A DNA stretch of 64,000 nucleotides from contig JAXGGA010002965.1 in NCBI GenBank assembly GCA_038373865.1, positions 1-64,000 on the forward strand. Reading direction: 5' to 3'. The notes below the pieces were generated by a model. That model made no database searches, was not told the DNA's origin, and was given only the letters and a program-made list of their open reading frames with translations. The DNA is from Uloborus plumipes. Its lineage: Eukaryota > Arthropoda > Arachnida > Araneae > Uloboridae. Of the stretch, positions 43,790-55,408 are shown piece after piece. Both the position numbers and the translations under genes were made by a program. Within the stretch, counting starts at the first letter, position 1, and the number at the start of each line of letters is the position of its first letter.

Positions 43790-46253
43790 CTGCCGCAGTT
43801 TGGCTAGGATGCTAGGAACCTTTTTTACGTGAAAAATTTTATTTCTTGGTTATCTCCTTCTATTACTTGCCTTCAAGAGACTTGGAGCACCACGCAAAAT
43901 ATTCCGTACCTCAGTGGGTACAACAGCTATGTTTTCGAAAGATCACCACCAAGTAAAGGGGGTGGCCTATGTATATATGTAAAAAGCAACATCCCAACCA
44001 AGGAGGTCACCATACCCATTATCAACTCAAATTTTGAAATCAACAGTGTCACAATCTTTTACAATCAAAAATATTTCAACATATTTAATTGCTATAGACC
44101 GCCTGGATATTTTACAAAAGATGACTTACTTAATTTAAAAAAAATCAAAAAGGAATTAACAATATCTTTACAGGTGATTTCAATGCAAGAAATTCTATTA
44201 CAGGAGATAGTAAAACCTGCCCGAGCTCAAAAAATTTTTTCGAGTGGATACAAGACAACAACATGTGTGTTATCAATAAAAATATACCCCCTCATATTAA
44301 TAAACTGAAAGATGACGGGATTCTCGACCTCACTTTTGTCAGCGCAGAACTCGCGAAAGATCCAACCTGGCATAGAAGTGATGAAAATGTTGAAAGTGAC
44401 CATTATCCCATGATAATCCGGCATTCAAAAAAATTTAATAATACAAAAATCAAAAGATACGTAAACTGAGTCAGATTTAAAGATAACGTGAACAATATCA
44501 CAACAAACGTTGATTTCAGCATAATGAATAGCAACACCTTTAACAAAATTACCAACATTATTACAACCAATATTAATAACGAAACAAAAGAAGTTAAGTA
44601 CAACAATAATAACTCTAACAACAACTGGTGGAAGAGACTGCGCAAAAAAGAAAAAGCAGAAGAATATTGCAAAAAACAAAGCATACAGAACTCAATTAGT
44701 TCCAGATTGGATCGAGTATAAAAAGAAATTAGCTATTTTCAGGAAAAGCATAATAGAAGCTAAAAGAAAATATTGGGAAAACATCAATTTTAATATTAAT
44801 AAACCTAAAGATATCTACAGTTCATCAAACAAGCTCAAAAATGTAATAAATAAAACAATTAGCCCCAACTTAGTCCTGGACAAAGATGGGATAACGTTCT
44901 TTGAATAAGATAAAGAGGTCGAAATCTTTGCAGACCATTTTGAAAAGAAGAATGAAACAGGTAGAAAAGAGGAGTTTTTGGTTCTAAAGAATGAAAATAA
45001 CATACAACCTTTTACAATGAAGGAACTTATTGCAGAGATCAAAGAAATCAAAAGCACAGCGGCGGGAACAGATAACATCACTGATAAAATTATTCAAAAT
45101 TTACCAGAAAAAACTAAAGAGATATTCTTGAACTTTTTTAACTATAGTTTACAAACTGGGAACATGCCAAACAGCTGGAAAGTGGCAATAATTATTCCAA
45201 TATGTAAAGCTGGGAAGGACTCTCATAACATCAATAGTTATCGCCCAATTGCCTTAACTCAATGTTTTTGCAAATTAATAGAGAAGCTCATACTAAAAAG
45301 AATTACATGGTGGGAAGAGCGGAATCGTGTTTTCCCTGATTATTTACAAGGTTTTAGAAAAGGAAAAGGGGCTGAAGACTGTATAGTTCAAATTATGAAT
45401 TCACTAAAAAAGTTAAGAAGAGAAAAAAATTATGTTTTCCTTATATCCTTAGACTTAAAAGGAGCATACGACAATATTAAAACAGATATACTTAAAAAAA
45501 AAACACTAATTTACTTGAAGATGGAGAAAAGCTACGTTTATTGGATAAAGGAATGGTTAAGTAACAGGAAACTGGTAATAAAATGGAGAAACAGAATTTC
45601 CAGGGAAAGTGAAGTATTTTACGGATTGCCACAAGGATCTATCATCTCTCCGTTTCTATTCAATTGCTTTATGACCGACTTTAATTATGATAAAGAGAAC
45701 TGCAAACTATTTATATATACTGATGACATTTCATGCATTGTCTATAGTAAAAGTAAAGACACAGCCATCACAGCTGTAGAGAATTTTATGGCCAAAATAG
45801 AAGAATGGTCAGAAGCAAATAGAATGTCCTTCTCTGCCGAAAAAAGTAGCATACAAAACATGACAGCTACAAGAGACAAATTCACTGCTAACATAAAGCA
45901 AAATGGAAGTCATATACCATGGAAGACTGTCAACAAACTACTAGGAGCATTCATTGATCACAATGTATCATGGAACAAACACACAGCAGAAATTGTAAGG
46001 AAAACAAACAAAAGTGCCAATGTCATCAAATACCTAGGAAGTACAACAGGATTTAACAATGATAACCTATTAAACATAATCAGGTAAGTTATTCTCCCAC
46101 AAATGGATTATGCCAGTTTAGGTCGAATTAAGGACACAAAGTCTAATAAAACAAAAATAGATACCATAACTAATAAAATTATAAGGAGTGCATTAAAGCT
46201 CAACAATTTTGCCCCTAATGAAGTTTTATTTTTTAATGCTAAACAAATTATTT
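43790..46253 (+). pseudogene. LINE ORF2: APE endonuclease and reverse transcriptase
   Basis: Endonuclease blocks in several frames are FSWNCRSLA, SITCLQETWS, a GDFNARNS-type block near 44175 and ENVESDHYPMIIRHS. The RT domain (open 44978-46087) has TDNITDKIIQNL, NINSYRPIALTQCFCKLIEK, GFRKGKGAEDC, LISLDLKGAYDNI, YGLPQGSIISPFLF and the catalytic box FIYTDDISC. The box is YTDD rather than the usual YADD or FVDD. Beyond the TAA at 46085-46087 the same frame runs on (LPQMDYASLGRIKD) to 46253, so that stop is a point mutation. RNase H is absent. Earlier frameshifts lie near 43828, 44170 and 44470, and an in-frame TAA near 44907. Confidence 0.85.
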
Positions 46254-46428
46254 AATATTTTACTTATGTTATGCACTTTGCATGCTTCAATACAGAAGAA
46301 ACATACATAATATGAAAACTTCATTTATTTCTAATGTTTTTTGCCTAGGGATCGATTATCAGCAACACAAGTGGACAGATCATGTGATGCCGCTAGTTTA
46401 ATTCTATTCTTAGGCATTAAGGTTGATT

Positions 46429-48411
46429 TCACACAACTTTTGTCGCATGCATATGTGAAGATTTGTGTGGACGTCCTGATTGCACCGCTGTACGTCCCCC
46501 ACAAGGTGTTTTTCGCCTTGTAATGGAAGTTGGTTGTACCCTAATGTATTTTGAGGGAAGAATCTTTCTCCTAGCTTTTAGTGCAGGGTATTTGCCTAAT
46601 GTTATTAAAGCAGACGCTAATGTCTGCTCTGTTTTAATATTTTTAAAATTCTGAACAAACTTTCCTAATGCATTTTGTAAAACTGGATTTTTATGGGAGT
46701 TTTTTAGAAGTGTGGAAACAGTTGATTCCAAATCTTGTTTCAACTTCTCTTCCACCACACATTCTGCTTCCACATTACTTTCATCTGGAATTTGACAGTT
46801 CTCAATTTCCGTTCCTTCAATAGGGTCATTATTTTTTATTGGTAATTTATTCACTCAAAGCGAGCTTTCCCTAAATTTTAAATCATTTTGTAGGCTTTTT
46901 TCCTTCTAAAGGACTGAACCAATTTTTTGGCACGTTCTTCACTCCAGTGCTGATGAAAAGTAACTTTTCTTTTTCCAAGCTACTCTTTGGAATGAGAAGT
47001 TCCTCATTTGTTCCGCATTCTTAGCTGATTTTCAGTTGGTACTTGCAGAGAGCACCACCATTGCCTTTGCAGCAGTCGCAAGCACCAATCTGTGTGTCAA
47101 CAAAGTGAACAGATTTGGTTGTTATGTTTACAACCCTGTACCAATCGGCATCGATTTTCTCTGCAACAAGGTTCTTTAAATCTTCTTCAGAGAACTTATT
47201 TTTTTTTCTCTAAACATAGAGGGGGGATTCCATTCGCTACATTGCTGATTTTCCTTGCAGAAAAATTACTGTAATCAGACACAAGGAAATCATGCAGTTG
47301 AGTAGCAGTGTATGCTTTTTGCGGTCGAGAATCCGCTCCTTGAGGACACGAACACCAGCCTCGCAAATATTGTTAGTGTTCTGTCCTCGGGTGATCAAAT
47401 TTTTCCTTAAAAATAGTGCCCATTCGTTTTTTCGGTTGTGTAGGGCAGATAAATATTTTGATACTTTTGTATTAGAAGAAACACTTTGAATTTGCATAAG
47501 CTTGCTGTACGTTTCTTCAAATTCTTCAGTCCTTTGAATATACAACATTTTTTTCACCTGAAAAAAGTTTTCTTGGGGGCCCTCTTTGCTGACCCCATTT
47601 TCAGCACAGCACAAATAACGCCAGCATGCCTGTAACAGATGAAAAGTACATAAGAGTACTATTGCACTAGGAAACATTTTGCTAAAACTGTTCCGCTCTG
47701 CTGAGTCATCATCAGTCATTATTACTTGTGGGCCTCATTGACCTTTTCCCCCAAAATAATCACTATTTAGCATGTCCTTGAAAGTTTCAAGAGCTAATGA
47801 GAGCTCTTTCTCTCTTTTCGATGATGAAATTATGACACCAACAGGTAAACCCCCACAACAGCTATTTGTAAATATGTAGTAAACAAGTCTTCGTGCCAAA
47901 TCTGTCGACACTGGCTGTGGCATCACAAAACAGAACTTCTGATGCCTGAGGGATGCCAGAAAGAATTCTGTGCATTAGTGGGGTTACTGCACCAGCTACG
48001 AAATTATCGTTTTCAGTTTTCATCAGAGCAAGAAAATTCCCTCCTTGTTTTTGATTGTACTTCATTGCAAATGACTGCAATGATTCAATGATGTCGGCAC
48101 CAGAATAATTACCATATTCTTTTCTAAATATCTGGTAATAGAAGTAGTAAACCCACTTCATACTCGGATTGTGAGCTTCATCAGCAGAGACAATAAAAAA
48201 ATTATCTTTATGTTGCTCCTGCTAATCAGCATTGTGCACATGGTATGCACGGGAAGGAGTCAACCCAGACTGAAACATTTTGACATACTTCTCCTTTATG
48301 TCATCTCTTGGAGGACGATACTTCAAAGCATCAGTTGCATTGATTACATGATTGTGAATATGATACAGCACAAAAATAGCAGGGAACTCTTTCAAATGTA
48401 CATCAGAACTC
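46429..48411 (-). pseudogene. MULE (Mutator-like) transposase, main part
   Basis: The minus strand begins after an acceptor (ATTATTTTTTAG at 48412) with SSDVHLKEFPAIFVLYHIHN, HNHVINATDALKYRPP and KYVKMFQSGLTPSRAYHVHN. Then come EVLFCDATASVDRFGTK (first Asp), TNSCCGGLPVGVIISSSK, a TGA where Trp is expected, PQVIMTDDDSAERNSF (second Asp) and LLCTFHLLQACWRYL, followed by the Glu-bearing helical region. Near 47060-47180 a SWIM-type zinc finger is visible (VDTQIGACDCCKGNGGALCK) with its last His replaced by Tyr. The C-terminus (46854-46429) includes YIRVQPTSITRRKT. Frame breaks lie near 47900 and 47240. No terminal inverted repeats were identified. Confidence 0.82.
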
Positions 48412-48962
48412 CTAAAAAATAATGACAATAATATTAAAAATAATTTAATAATGATAATAAATATTAGAAAAGCACTAGTGAAGGGTTCAATATCACTGAA
48501 AGAGAATAAAATGTCATAAATTACTATCAAATTCAAAATGAACAGTATATCAAACCCTCAGAATTAATTCTGAATTCTGATAGTTTTTTTTTTAAGATGG
48601 TGACTGCTGATAAAAAAAGTGTTAGGGTACTCGATATCCGTTGTTATAATTTTTTATACTTTCATTCCGAAATATTTCAAAATATCCGTGTTAGGTATAT
48701 ATTATGCAACATATTCAGCTAAATGGAACTTTTTGAACTAAATGAACATCACAAGGTGCAAAAAGGGAATCTGTCATTTAAAAACTCCAGAAGTGCAGTC
48801 CAATCCAGTTCCCCTTCCAAAAAATTGGGATTTCCTTTTGAATTTTTTTGTTATTTCCTTCCAAAAATTTGGGATTCAAACAAAAATTTCGGAGGGATAT
48901 AAAGGAGGGAGGGGGGCACGAAAAAATTTAGTACCCAAAACCCAAAAGGGGGCCACAAGCCG

Positions 48963-48981
48963 AAAAGGTTGAGAACCCCTG
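48963..48981. mobile_element. hAT-like terminus (complement of CAGGGGTTCTCAACC)
   Basis: AAAAGGTTGAGAACCCCTG ends at 48981. CAGGGGTTCTCAACCTTTT-type ends are typical of a widespread hAT group. No mate was found upstream, so only the terminus is called. It lies between two exons of the MULE remnant and probably marks an insertion in an intron. Confidence 0.5.
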
Positions 48982-49680
48982 ATCTAGAGCATATAAACAT
49001 GTTTTATAATAAATTCAACTTTAAATTAATTGAGGTCCTTCATAAATTTGCTTACAAAAAAAATGTTCCTAATCCCATCTAAAAAATTATTTTTTAAATA
49101 TTTAAACCAAAACCGCAATAAATCAAGATTAAACTTTAATTATTTCATAAATATATTACAGCATTATAGCTCTTTCTGAAATAGAAATTTGAAGTTATAA
49201 ATGACTTTTGTTCGTAGCTAAAGTTTTTGAACACAGCTGCATCATTCAAATTTTACTGTGATTTTGAAGGAGAAATATTATATTCAAAAATATTTTTTAA
49301 ATGATAGGAAGAAAACAAATGCATAGCTAATTTCACTTTGTATTATATTAATGTTCGAATTATTTTTAGACATATGTAAAATATTTTCATAGTTGATGAG
49401 CTGAGCAACAATGAATGAATATATAAGAAAATATTCATGGGGGGATTATAAAGGGATTATGTCCCTTTATTAAGATTTTACAATAACAGCATCTGTATAA
49501 AAGAAATGTACAGAAACATAAATATAACCTGTTTTTGCAATTCTATAATTTGTCTCTTGTTTGACATACGTTAACCTAAAAAAATTTCAATAAAATCATT
49601 GTGGACTATGAATTGTCTAGGACCAGCCTAGCTGGGCCCAGAGTCTGTAGCTGGTGGTAACCTTTTATATTTGTATTTGA
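48982..49680. other. AT-rich stretch, probably MULE intron
   Basis: No gene or repeat boundary was recognised. It is flanked by the N-terminal MULE exon (49681-49866) and the hAT-like end. Confidence 0.5.
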
Positions 49681-49866
49681 TTAAACATTGCCTGTTGAGT
49701 TCTCTGGAAATACACGACCAACACGATATGTTGTATTCGACGAGTAGGAAAACTCATCCAGAAATTTTAAAGCATCTTCTTTCGCATTTATGTTGATGCG
49801 AATTTTAGCTGTAAAACCATTTTCAGCTTCTTCAAATAAACATTCATAGCCAACTGGAAGTACTTC
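49681..49866 (-). pseudogene. N-terminal exon of the MULE transposase
   Basis: Preceded on the minus strand by a strong acceptor (TTTGTTTTTTTTAG at 49867). It reads an open frame of 61 codons with GYECLFEEAENGFTAKIRIN and ALKFLDEFSYSS...TYRVGRVFPENS, then TAA. I recognise this as the usual start of arthropod MULE-type proteins, from motif memory. The same strand and order as the main part support one gene of about 3.4 kb. The TAA may be a mutation, since related proteins continue with a Cys/His segment. Confidence 0.6.
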
Positions 49867-49868
49867 CT

Positions 49869-51319
49869 AAAAAAAACAAAATGTTTATAGAGATTGTAGC
49901 TCTACACACTAAAAGAATTCAAGAATAATAATACACTAAAATTCCAGAATTTAAACTAGAATATTGTCATTTCACACATTGTGTTTTTACTGAACAAATG
50001 AATTTGTATTCAATTTCTTCCTGAGAAAAATATATTTAGAAAATAAATTAGTTTACTTCGAAAAAAAATTGACATTACATACTCTAAGGATGCAAAACAT
50101 AGCTTGTTTCAATTTAGCAGTGCACTCTCAATAAAATAAACATACAGCAGCTCAAAAAACAAATCTTATAACAAGAAGTTTGTATGAAAGTAACTCCACA
50201 TAAAAAGTTAATCTGTAGTGGTTCCCCCTAAAGTGGCAAATTAAAGTATTTTGAAGATTTAGATATATTTCAGAAAGGGGATTCATATTTAAATTAATTT
50301 AAACAATCTCTTCCTTATGGAGTGAGAGTGTTTATTATATTCAAAAACGGATTCTTATTTATAGTAACTAAGTTGAAGTCCTGAAAAAACTCATACATAA
50401 TTTTAATGAAAGAAAACCAATTAAATGAATATAATATTTGTTAATTCAATTAATTTGCCCCTGTATAACAGACAAAAAAAAACTTTGAATTTTAAGTTAA
50501 GTCATAGTATCGAACTTTAAATACCTACCTTAAATAACGGTTACTTTTAAAAAAACCACATAATAATGACATCATTCATTTTTATACCACGTTTGGTGAA
50601 TTTAAATACCTATTGAAAATAACAATTATTTCTAACTGGGTGGGGGGCTGGGGGGGTCACCGAATTATGAGTTTTATTAAAAGATATCTAATTTTGGATA
50701 TCTCTATCCGGGGACAATACCGAAGCTGTACCCTCTATAAATACCTCTTTAATAAGTCATTTCTACATTTAACGAAGTAAATAAATAAAATATGAAAATA
50801 AAAATAATGATTAATAAAAAAATCAATTCATTGGACAGACACGGAAACAATCATAATCGAAGTTTCCAAGCAGAACAAAGTACAGGAAAAAAAATTCGTT
50901 TTAAAATGCACTTATCCTTAATTTCTCATTCTCGGAGATATCTTTTTCTCTTGCACACTTGCACAGACAATTTCTCGGCAGAGGCATTTTTCACATTACA
51001 AGAAATAACACGAGTAAAAAATATTAAACAAACGTTAACAAATAAGGTAAGAAGCTAAAATAAAAATATCAACTGCGAGCAAAACAAAATAACAAGTGTT
51101 AAAGAGAATCGTTGGCTTCTCCTGGCGACATTATTAAATGCCTAACTTGCTGCCTTAAAGGTCATGTGATATCACGATCCAATGAGATCGTTCTATTCCT
51201 CCCCTATGTAAAAGTATGACTGCACATTAGAATTTCGCTGGCCGCGATGTTCGCCATTAAGATGGCGATAGGTTTGAAGTTCACTGCGCCGGCATGGTAA
51301 ACGAAACGTGGGGAGAAGA
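49869..51319. other. AT-rich stretch, no gene recognised
   Basis: A plus-strand frame at 50792-51058 has no family resemblance. A G-tract (GGTGGGGGGCTGGGGGGG) lies near 50640-50656. No element boundaries were found. Confidence 0.5.
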
Positions 51320-53365
51320 GGTTCGCACTTTAAGTACTTTTATAATTTTAATAACTCATAACCCTGCGAGTCAAATTTTGGTGTTTCTGAAACTGAAGAA
51401 ACGGTAAGAATAATACTTTGGAAACCCAGTAGAACTTTTCGATGCATCAGGAAGCGAATGTCTAACTGAGTCAAAATGAATCCAGAAATGGAATGAAAAC
51501 GTTTACTCGAAAATATGCTTCTGGAGTCGATGTAAAATGTTCAGGATCAGTTTTCCTTGCAGCTTGTCGTGGAATATTTACATCTGTCCCAAACTTTTGC
51601 AGAACTTCAGAAGCTGATGAAAATATTTTCGAAAATTCCTCATTTGCGTTCTCCCGCATAGTATTTATTTCTGCTCTGATGTCTTCAGCAAGATTTACAG
51701 CTTCAAGTAAATCGATGGTTGGTTTCTGTAGAAATTTGCATAAAGGCATGGTTAAGGCGAACACTTTATGTATACAATACAGTGAAATAATAAAAGGGCC
51801 GTTTAATACTGTGCACATAAGAGAATTGGCGTTAGCAGATGAATCTTTATCAGTCCACTCTGAAATAGTTTGAAGTGTTTCGATAACAGGATCAAAAAGC
51901 TCGATTAGTGCAGTCACTGAATCGTACTTCAACAGCCAACGTGTTGCACAGAGCTTCTTTAATTTCTCTCGGCGAGAGCACATTTCCATTTCATCAATGG
52001 CTGTTGTTAGTACATGCTGCCTTTTCGGAGTATTTAAAAAATCATACAATGTGGCTATAGTTCTCATGCAATTTCTTATTGCTAAAGCATCACATGCGGT
52101 GGATACGGCTAGGTTCAGACTATGTGCTGAGCAATGAACGTAAAGAGCTGATGGAGCAATCTCTCTCACGTGGGCTTGCACACCTTTTAATTTTCCTCCC
52201 ATTGAGGCAGCCCCATCATAGCCTTGACCTCTCAATTTTTTAGTGTCGATCTTTAGTGAGTGTAGTTTACCTACAATCGCCGTAGCTATTCCTTTACCAG
52301 TTACATCAGTGATTGGAATGAACTGCAAAAAATTCTCCTTCAAAACACAGTTTTCCGAATCAATATAGCGCACGCACAATGATAATTGCTCTATGCAGGC
52401 TATATCAGTCGTTTCATCAGCGAGGATTGAGAAACAGGAAGCGTTATTAATTTCCTTGACCAGCTTTTGCAAAATAAGCTCATTGCATGTTTCGACAATT
52501 TGGTTCTGAATGAGTGGACTTGTATACTGGGCATTTCCATCGCTATTTTCTAGCATTTGTTTTAATGTAGGGTCGCATTTGCCCCGAAAACGCAGCAGAG
52601 CTCGGAAGTTCCCTTCGTTTATATCATTTTTTTCGTCAACCATAATTCTTCCCGAGTCTCTATGTCCTCTCAGAGCAAGGCCTTGGACACCACAAAACAG
52701 AACAGTTTCAATAATAGGAGATAGTTTTTTCCTGTTCTCTAATTTTCTTTTGACCAATGCATTATCTACTTGCTCGTCGATCGACTTCTTCTTCCCATTC
52801 TGGATGTCGTTTAATGTTCCTGCAATCTCTATCGATTTCTGGTGATACAAGCAGTTTTGATGAACAGTGAATTTCTTCACAGCATCTTTCCAATTATCGA
52901 ATTTTGTTTTACAAAGCTGACCCAGAGGTTGCTTCCCAGATCCAGCACCATCACTCGGTGCGAAGAGCACACAATACTTACAAAATGCACCATCTTGGAA
53001 CTCGGAATCGCCTATCCATTTCCATCGAAAAAGCCATTTATATTGGAATCGTAGATTTCTTTTTCCTTTAATAGAATAAACAAAGTCTGGACTGGGCTCC
53101 CAAATATTGTGGAGAACATCTACACTGCTCGACATTGAAAATGCAACACCAAGAAGGAGTGGTCAGAAATTCATGCAAATTTTACCGTAGACGCACGTCA
53201 CTGAGTTATGCAAATGATATGAAATGCGCAGCTCTCCGACGCACGTGAAGTAAGATATAAGAGAATGAAGTTGAAAAGTGGGCTATGTTCATGTTGGTTT
53301 TTCTGCCAGACTAATTATCGGAGAAATTTGGTTTTTGTCTCGAAGGATACGTGTGATAGGAAGAA

Positions 53366-54907
53366 ATGCCACGCCGTCCTCAACGAAGACACTTCCAGCA
53401 TATAGACGACTTTACAAGGGGTATGGAAGGCTTTAAATCCCTAAGGGCTAAAAGAAGGGACCAAGTCATAATATCTCGGCTTCGCATTGGTCACACGAGA
53501 TTTACGCATAAATATCTTCTTTGCCGCGAACCTACACCTACATGTCTTAACTGCAATGTAAACCAGACAGTGTTACACATTTTATGTAACTGCCCAAATT
53601 TTAATCACATACGTTTTAAACATTTTAATAATTTTTATCCATCTTTGACGGAATTAGTTGGGGATCCACCCCATCCTAAGCTGTTTTCCTTTTTATATGA
53701 AATTGGTTTTATATCTCTAATTTAGTGGTTTTAACTTCGTCATGAGTGTTTTGTCTTTGTTTTATTATAGATTTCTGATTTTACTTAAAATTTTTAGTCA
53801 TTTCTTTCTCTTGATTGGTTAGAATTTTAAACCTCATCTTTGTGTATGTCTTAAAAGGTTTTAAAAATTCTCGTATGCTTTATCGGTTATTGTTTGGCGC
53901 AGTATAGCCTACAAAGGTTCTTGCGCCACTAAACCCAAAACAACCAACCAACCAACCAAGGGGTATGGTGATCGGACTGAGAAGGGGAGGTTGGTCCATA
54001 CGTCAAATTGCAGCTGATACCTACATGGATGCAAGCACTGTGCATCGGCTGTGTCGGAGATGGTTGGAAAGAGGAAATGTAGCCACATTGAGGGGTGCAG
54101 GTGCAGCCAGAGTGACGTCAGACCGCTTGGATCGACGGATTCACCGACAAGCTGTGGCGGACCCGCAAGTCACTTGTACGTCGATTCTGCAGCACGTGCA
54201 AGGTACCCTGGATGTTCCTGTGTCGACCAGAACCATTTCCCGTCGACTGGTTGCACGTGGCCTGCAATCACGGCGCCCGCTAAGAAGACTGCCATTGACC
54301 TCACAGCACAGACTCCAACGTTTGAAATGGTGCCGGACCAGAGCGACGTGGATGGCAGAATGGCAAACCGTAGTGTTCTCAGATGAATCCCGCTTCTGTT
54401 TGTCCAGCGATAGTCATCGCATACGTGTGTGGCGTCGACGTGGAGAAAGATCGAATCCGGCAGTAACTGTGGAACGCCCCACAGCGCGACAACGTGGCAT
54501 AATGGTTTGGGGCGCTATTGCATACAATTCCGTATCACCTCTAGTTCGTATTCGGGGCACTATGACGGCCCAACGATATGTAGATAATGCACTGCGGCCG
54601 GTGGCAATCCCCTACCTTCAGGGTCTGCCAAATGCAATTTTTCAACAGGATAACGCCCGACCTCACAGTGCTCGAATCAGCCAACATGCTCTACGAGGTG
54701 TACAGATGCTTTCCTGGCCACCATACTCTCCTGACTTGTCACCAATCGAACATGTGTGGGACGTGATTGGACGCCGTTTGCAGAACCTGCCACTGCCTCG
54801 TTAAGAGGACGAACTGTGGCAAATGGTTAAAAAGGGAATGGAGTGCCATCCCTCAGGACACCATCCGCAGGCTTATTGACTCCATGCCTAGACGTGTTTC
54901 TTACTGA
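53366..54907 (+). pseudogene. Tc1-like DD34E transposase, split by a LINE and frameshifted
   Basis: It starts MPRRPQRRHFQHIDDFTRGM at 53366. It is then broken by the LINE fragment and resumes at 53968 as VIGLRRGGWSIRQIA. The paired-type helix-turn-helix region includes DASTVHRLCRRWLERGNV and STRTISRRLVARG. Catalytic blocks are TVVFSDESRFCL (first Asp), AIFQQDNARPHSA (second Asp) and PPYSPDLSPIEHVWD (Glu, 34 residues after the second Asp). MVWGAIAYNS lies between. The frame shifts near 54800, after which WQMVKKEWSAIPQD and RRLIDSMPRRVSY end at the TGA at 54905-54907. Confidence 0.95.
53427..53957 (+). mobile_element. 5'-truncated LINE (AACC-tailed family, copy 2)
   Basis: This is the last 531 bp of the family, inserted in Tc1 with an 11-bp duplication AAGGGGTATGG at 53416-53426 and 53958-53968. 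It covers the end of ORF2 (SLRAKRRDQVIISRLRIGHT, the CLNCNVNQTVLHILCNCPNF Cys cluster, stop at 53723-53725), the 3' UTR with the stem-loop (53895-53928) and the AACC tail. Severe 5' truncation is normal for LINE retrotransposition. Confidence 0.95.
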
Positions 54908-55408
54908 GCCGACGCCGTCCTCGCTCTAAATTTTGCTTATTTATTTTGAAATAAATATCACTTATTGTTCCATGCTGTCTCTGTCTTCTTACCAAATTTC
55001 ATCAATTTCTGACCACTCCTTCTTGGTGTTGCATTTTCAATGTCGAGCAGTGTATTTTTTGTTTTTCATCAGACACACCCTTTCCAGCATAAAGTCCAAT
55101 ATCAAAAGGATGCGCTTCAATGACGCGTTTGGAAATATCGGCAGCATTTACTTCCAATCCCTCAGATACAGAGGTTGGTTGGTTGGTTGGTTATTTTGGG
55201 TTTGTTGGCACAAGAGCCTTTATAGGCTATACTGCGCCAAACGATGATAACCCATAAAGCATATAAGATTTTAAAAACATTTTAAAACACACATAGATGA
55301 TGGTTAAAATTCAAACTAAGCAAGAGAAAGAGAGGACTGACAATTTTTTGTAAAATCAGACACACATAACAAAACCAAGACAAAACACTCAAGACAAAGA
55401 TAAAACCA

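Larger units (their letters stand above)
42363..46253 (+). mobile_element. Second non-LTR retrotransposon (APE-type LINE), decayed
   Basis: The order is ORF1 (42371-43460), a short linker, then ORF2 with APE endonuclease and RT (about 43790-46253). It differs clearly from the AACC-tailed family at the protein level. No RNase H domain, 3' tail or target duplication is visible; it stops at 46253 against the MULE remnant. A 228-bp pogo-type MITE interrupts ORF1. Confidence 0.82.
53123..55052 (+). mobile_element. Tc1-like transposon inserted in the hAT gene
   Basis: TIRs of about 48 bp begin CACTGCTCGACATTGAAAAT at 53123 and match the complement ending at 55052. TA flanks are at 53121-53122 and 55053-55054. 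It carries a DD34E transposase on the plus strand, and a 531-bp LINE tail inserted near the transposase start. Net length without the LINE and its duplication is about 1.39 kb. The long near-identical TIRs suggest it is fairly young. Confidence 0.95.
51320..55172 (-). mobile_element. hAT transposon remnant (ZMYM-like group), split by Tc1
   Basis: This is defined by coding sequence only: 51340-53122 and 55053-55172 on the minus strand, separated by a Tc1 element (53123-55052). The N-terminal side is cut by the minus-strand LINE at 55173. Neither hAT end was identified. Upstream residues at 55053-55172 read GLEVNAADISKRVIEAHPFD and GVSDEKQKI. Confidence 0.8.
51340..55172 (-). pseudogene. hAT transposase (ZMYM1-like), interrupted and truncated
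   Basis: The main open frame is 53135-51471 (554 codons), but its first codons MSSSV come from the Tc1 end, so the true gene continues at 55053. Landmarks are FQYKWLFRWKWIGDSEFQDG with a TTF-type Cys pair (CKYCVLF), FCGVQGLALRGHRD (typical of this group) and GNFRALLRFR. Then come FSILADETTDIACIEQLSLC (first Asp), GYDGAASMGGKLKGVQAHV, LYVHCSAHSLNLAVS and CATRWLLKYDS (RW motif). At FIPFLDSF the frame stops at a TGA; one nucleotide over it continues LTQLDIRFLMHRK. The C-terminal hAT dimerisation region with the catalytic Glu is missing. Confidence 0.9.

Noticed and set aside
44403..44684. Leu/Val-rich minus-strand frames resembling membrane segments
   Set aside because: Antisense of the Asn/Lys-rich part of LINE ORF2.
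51493..53054. Plus-strand frames opposite the hAT transposase
   Set aside because: Shadows of the hAT coding sequence.
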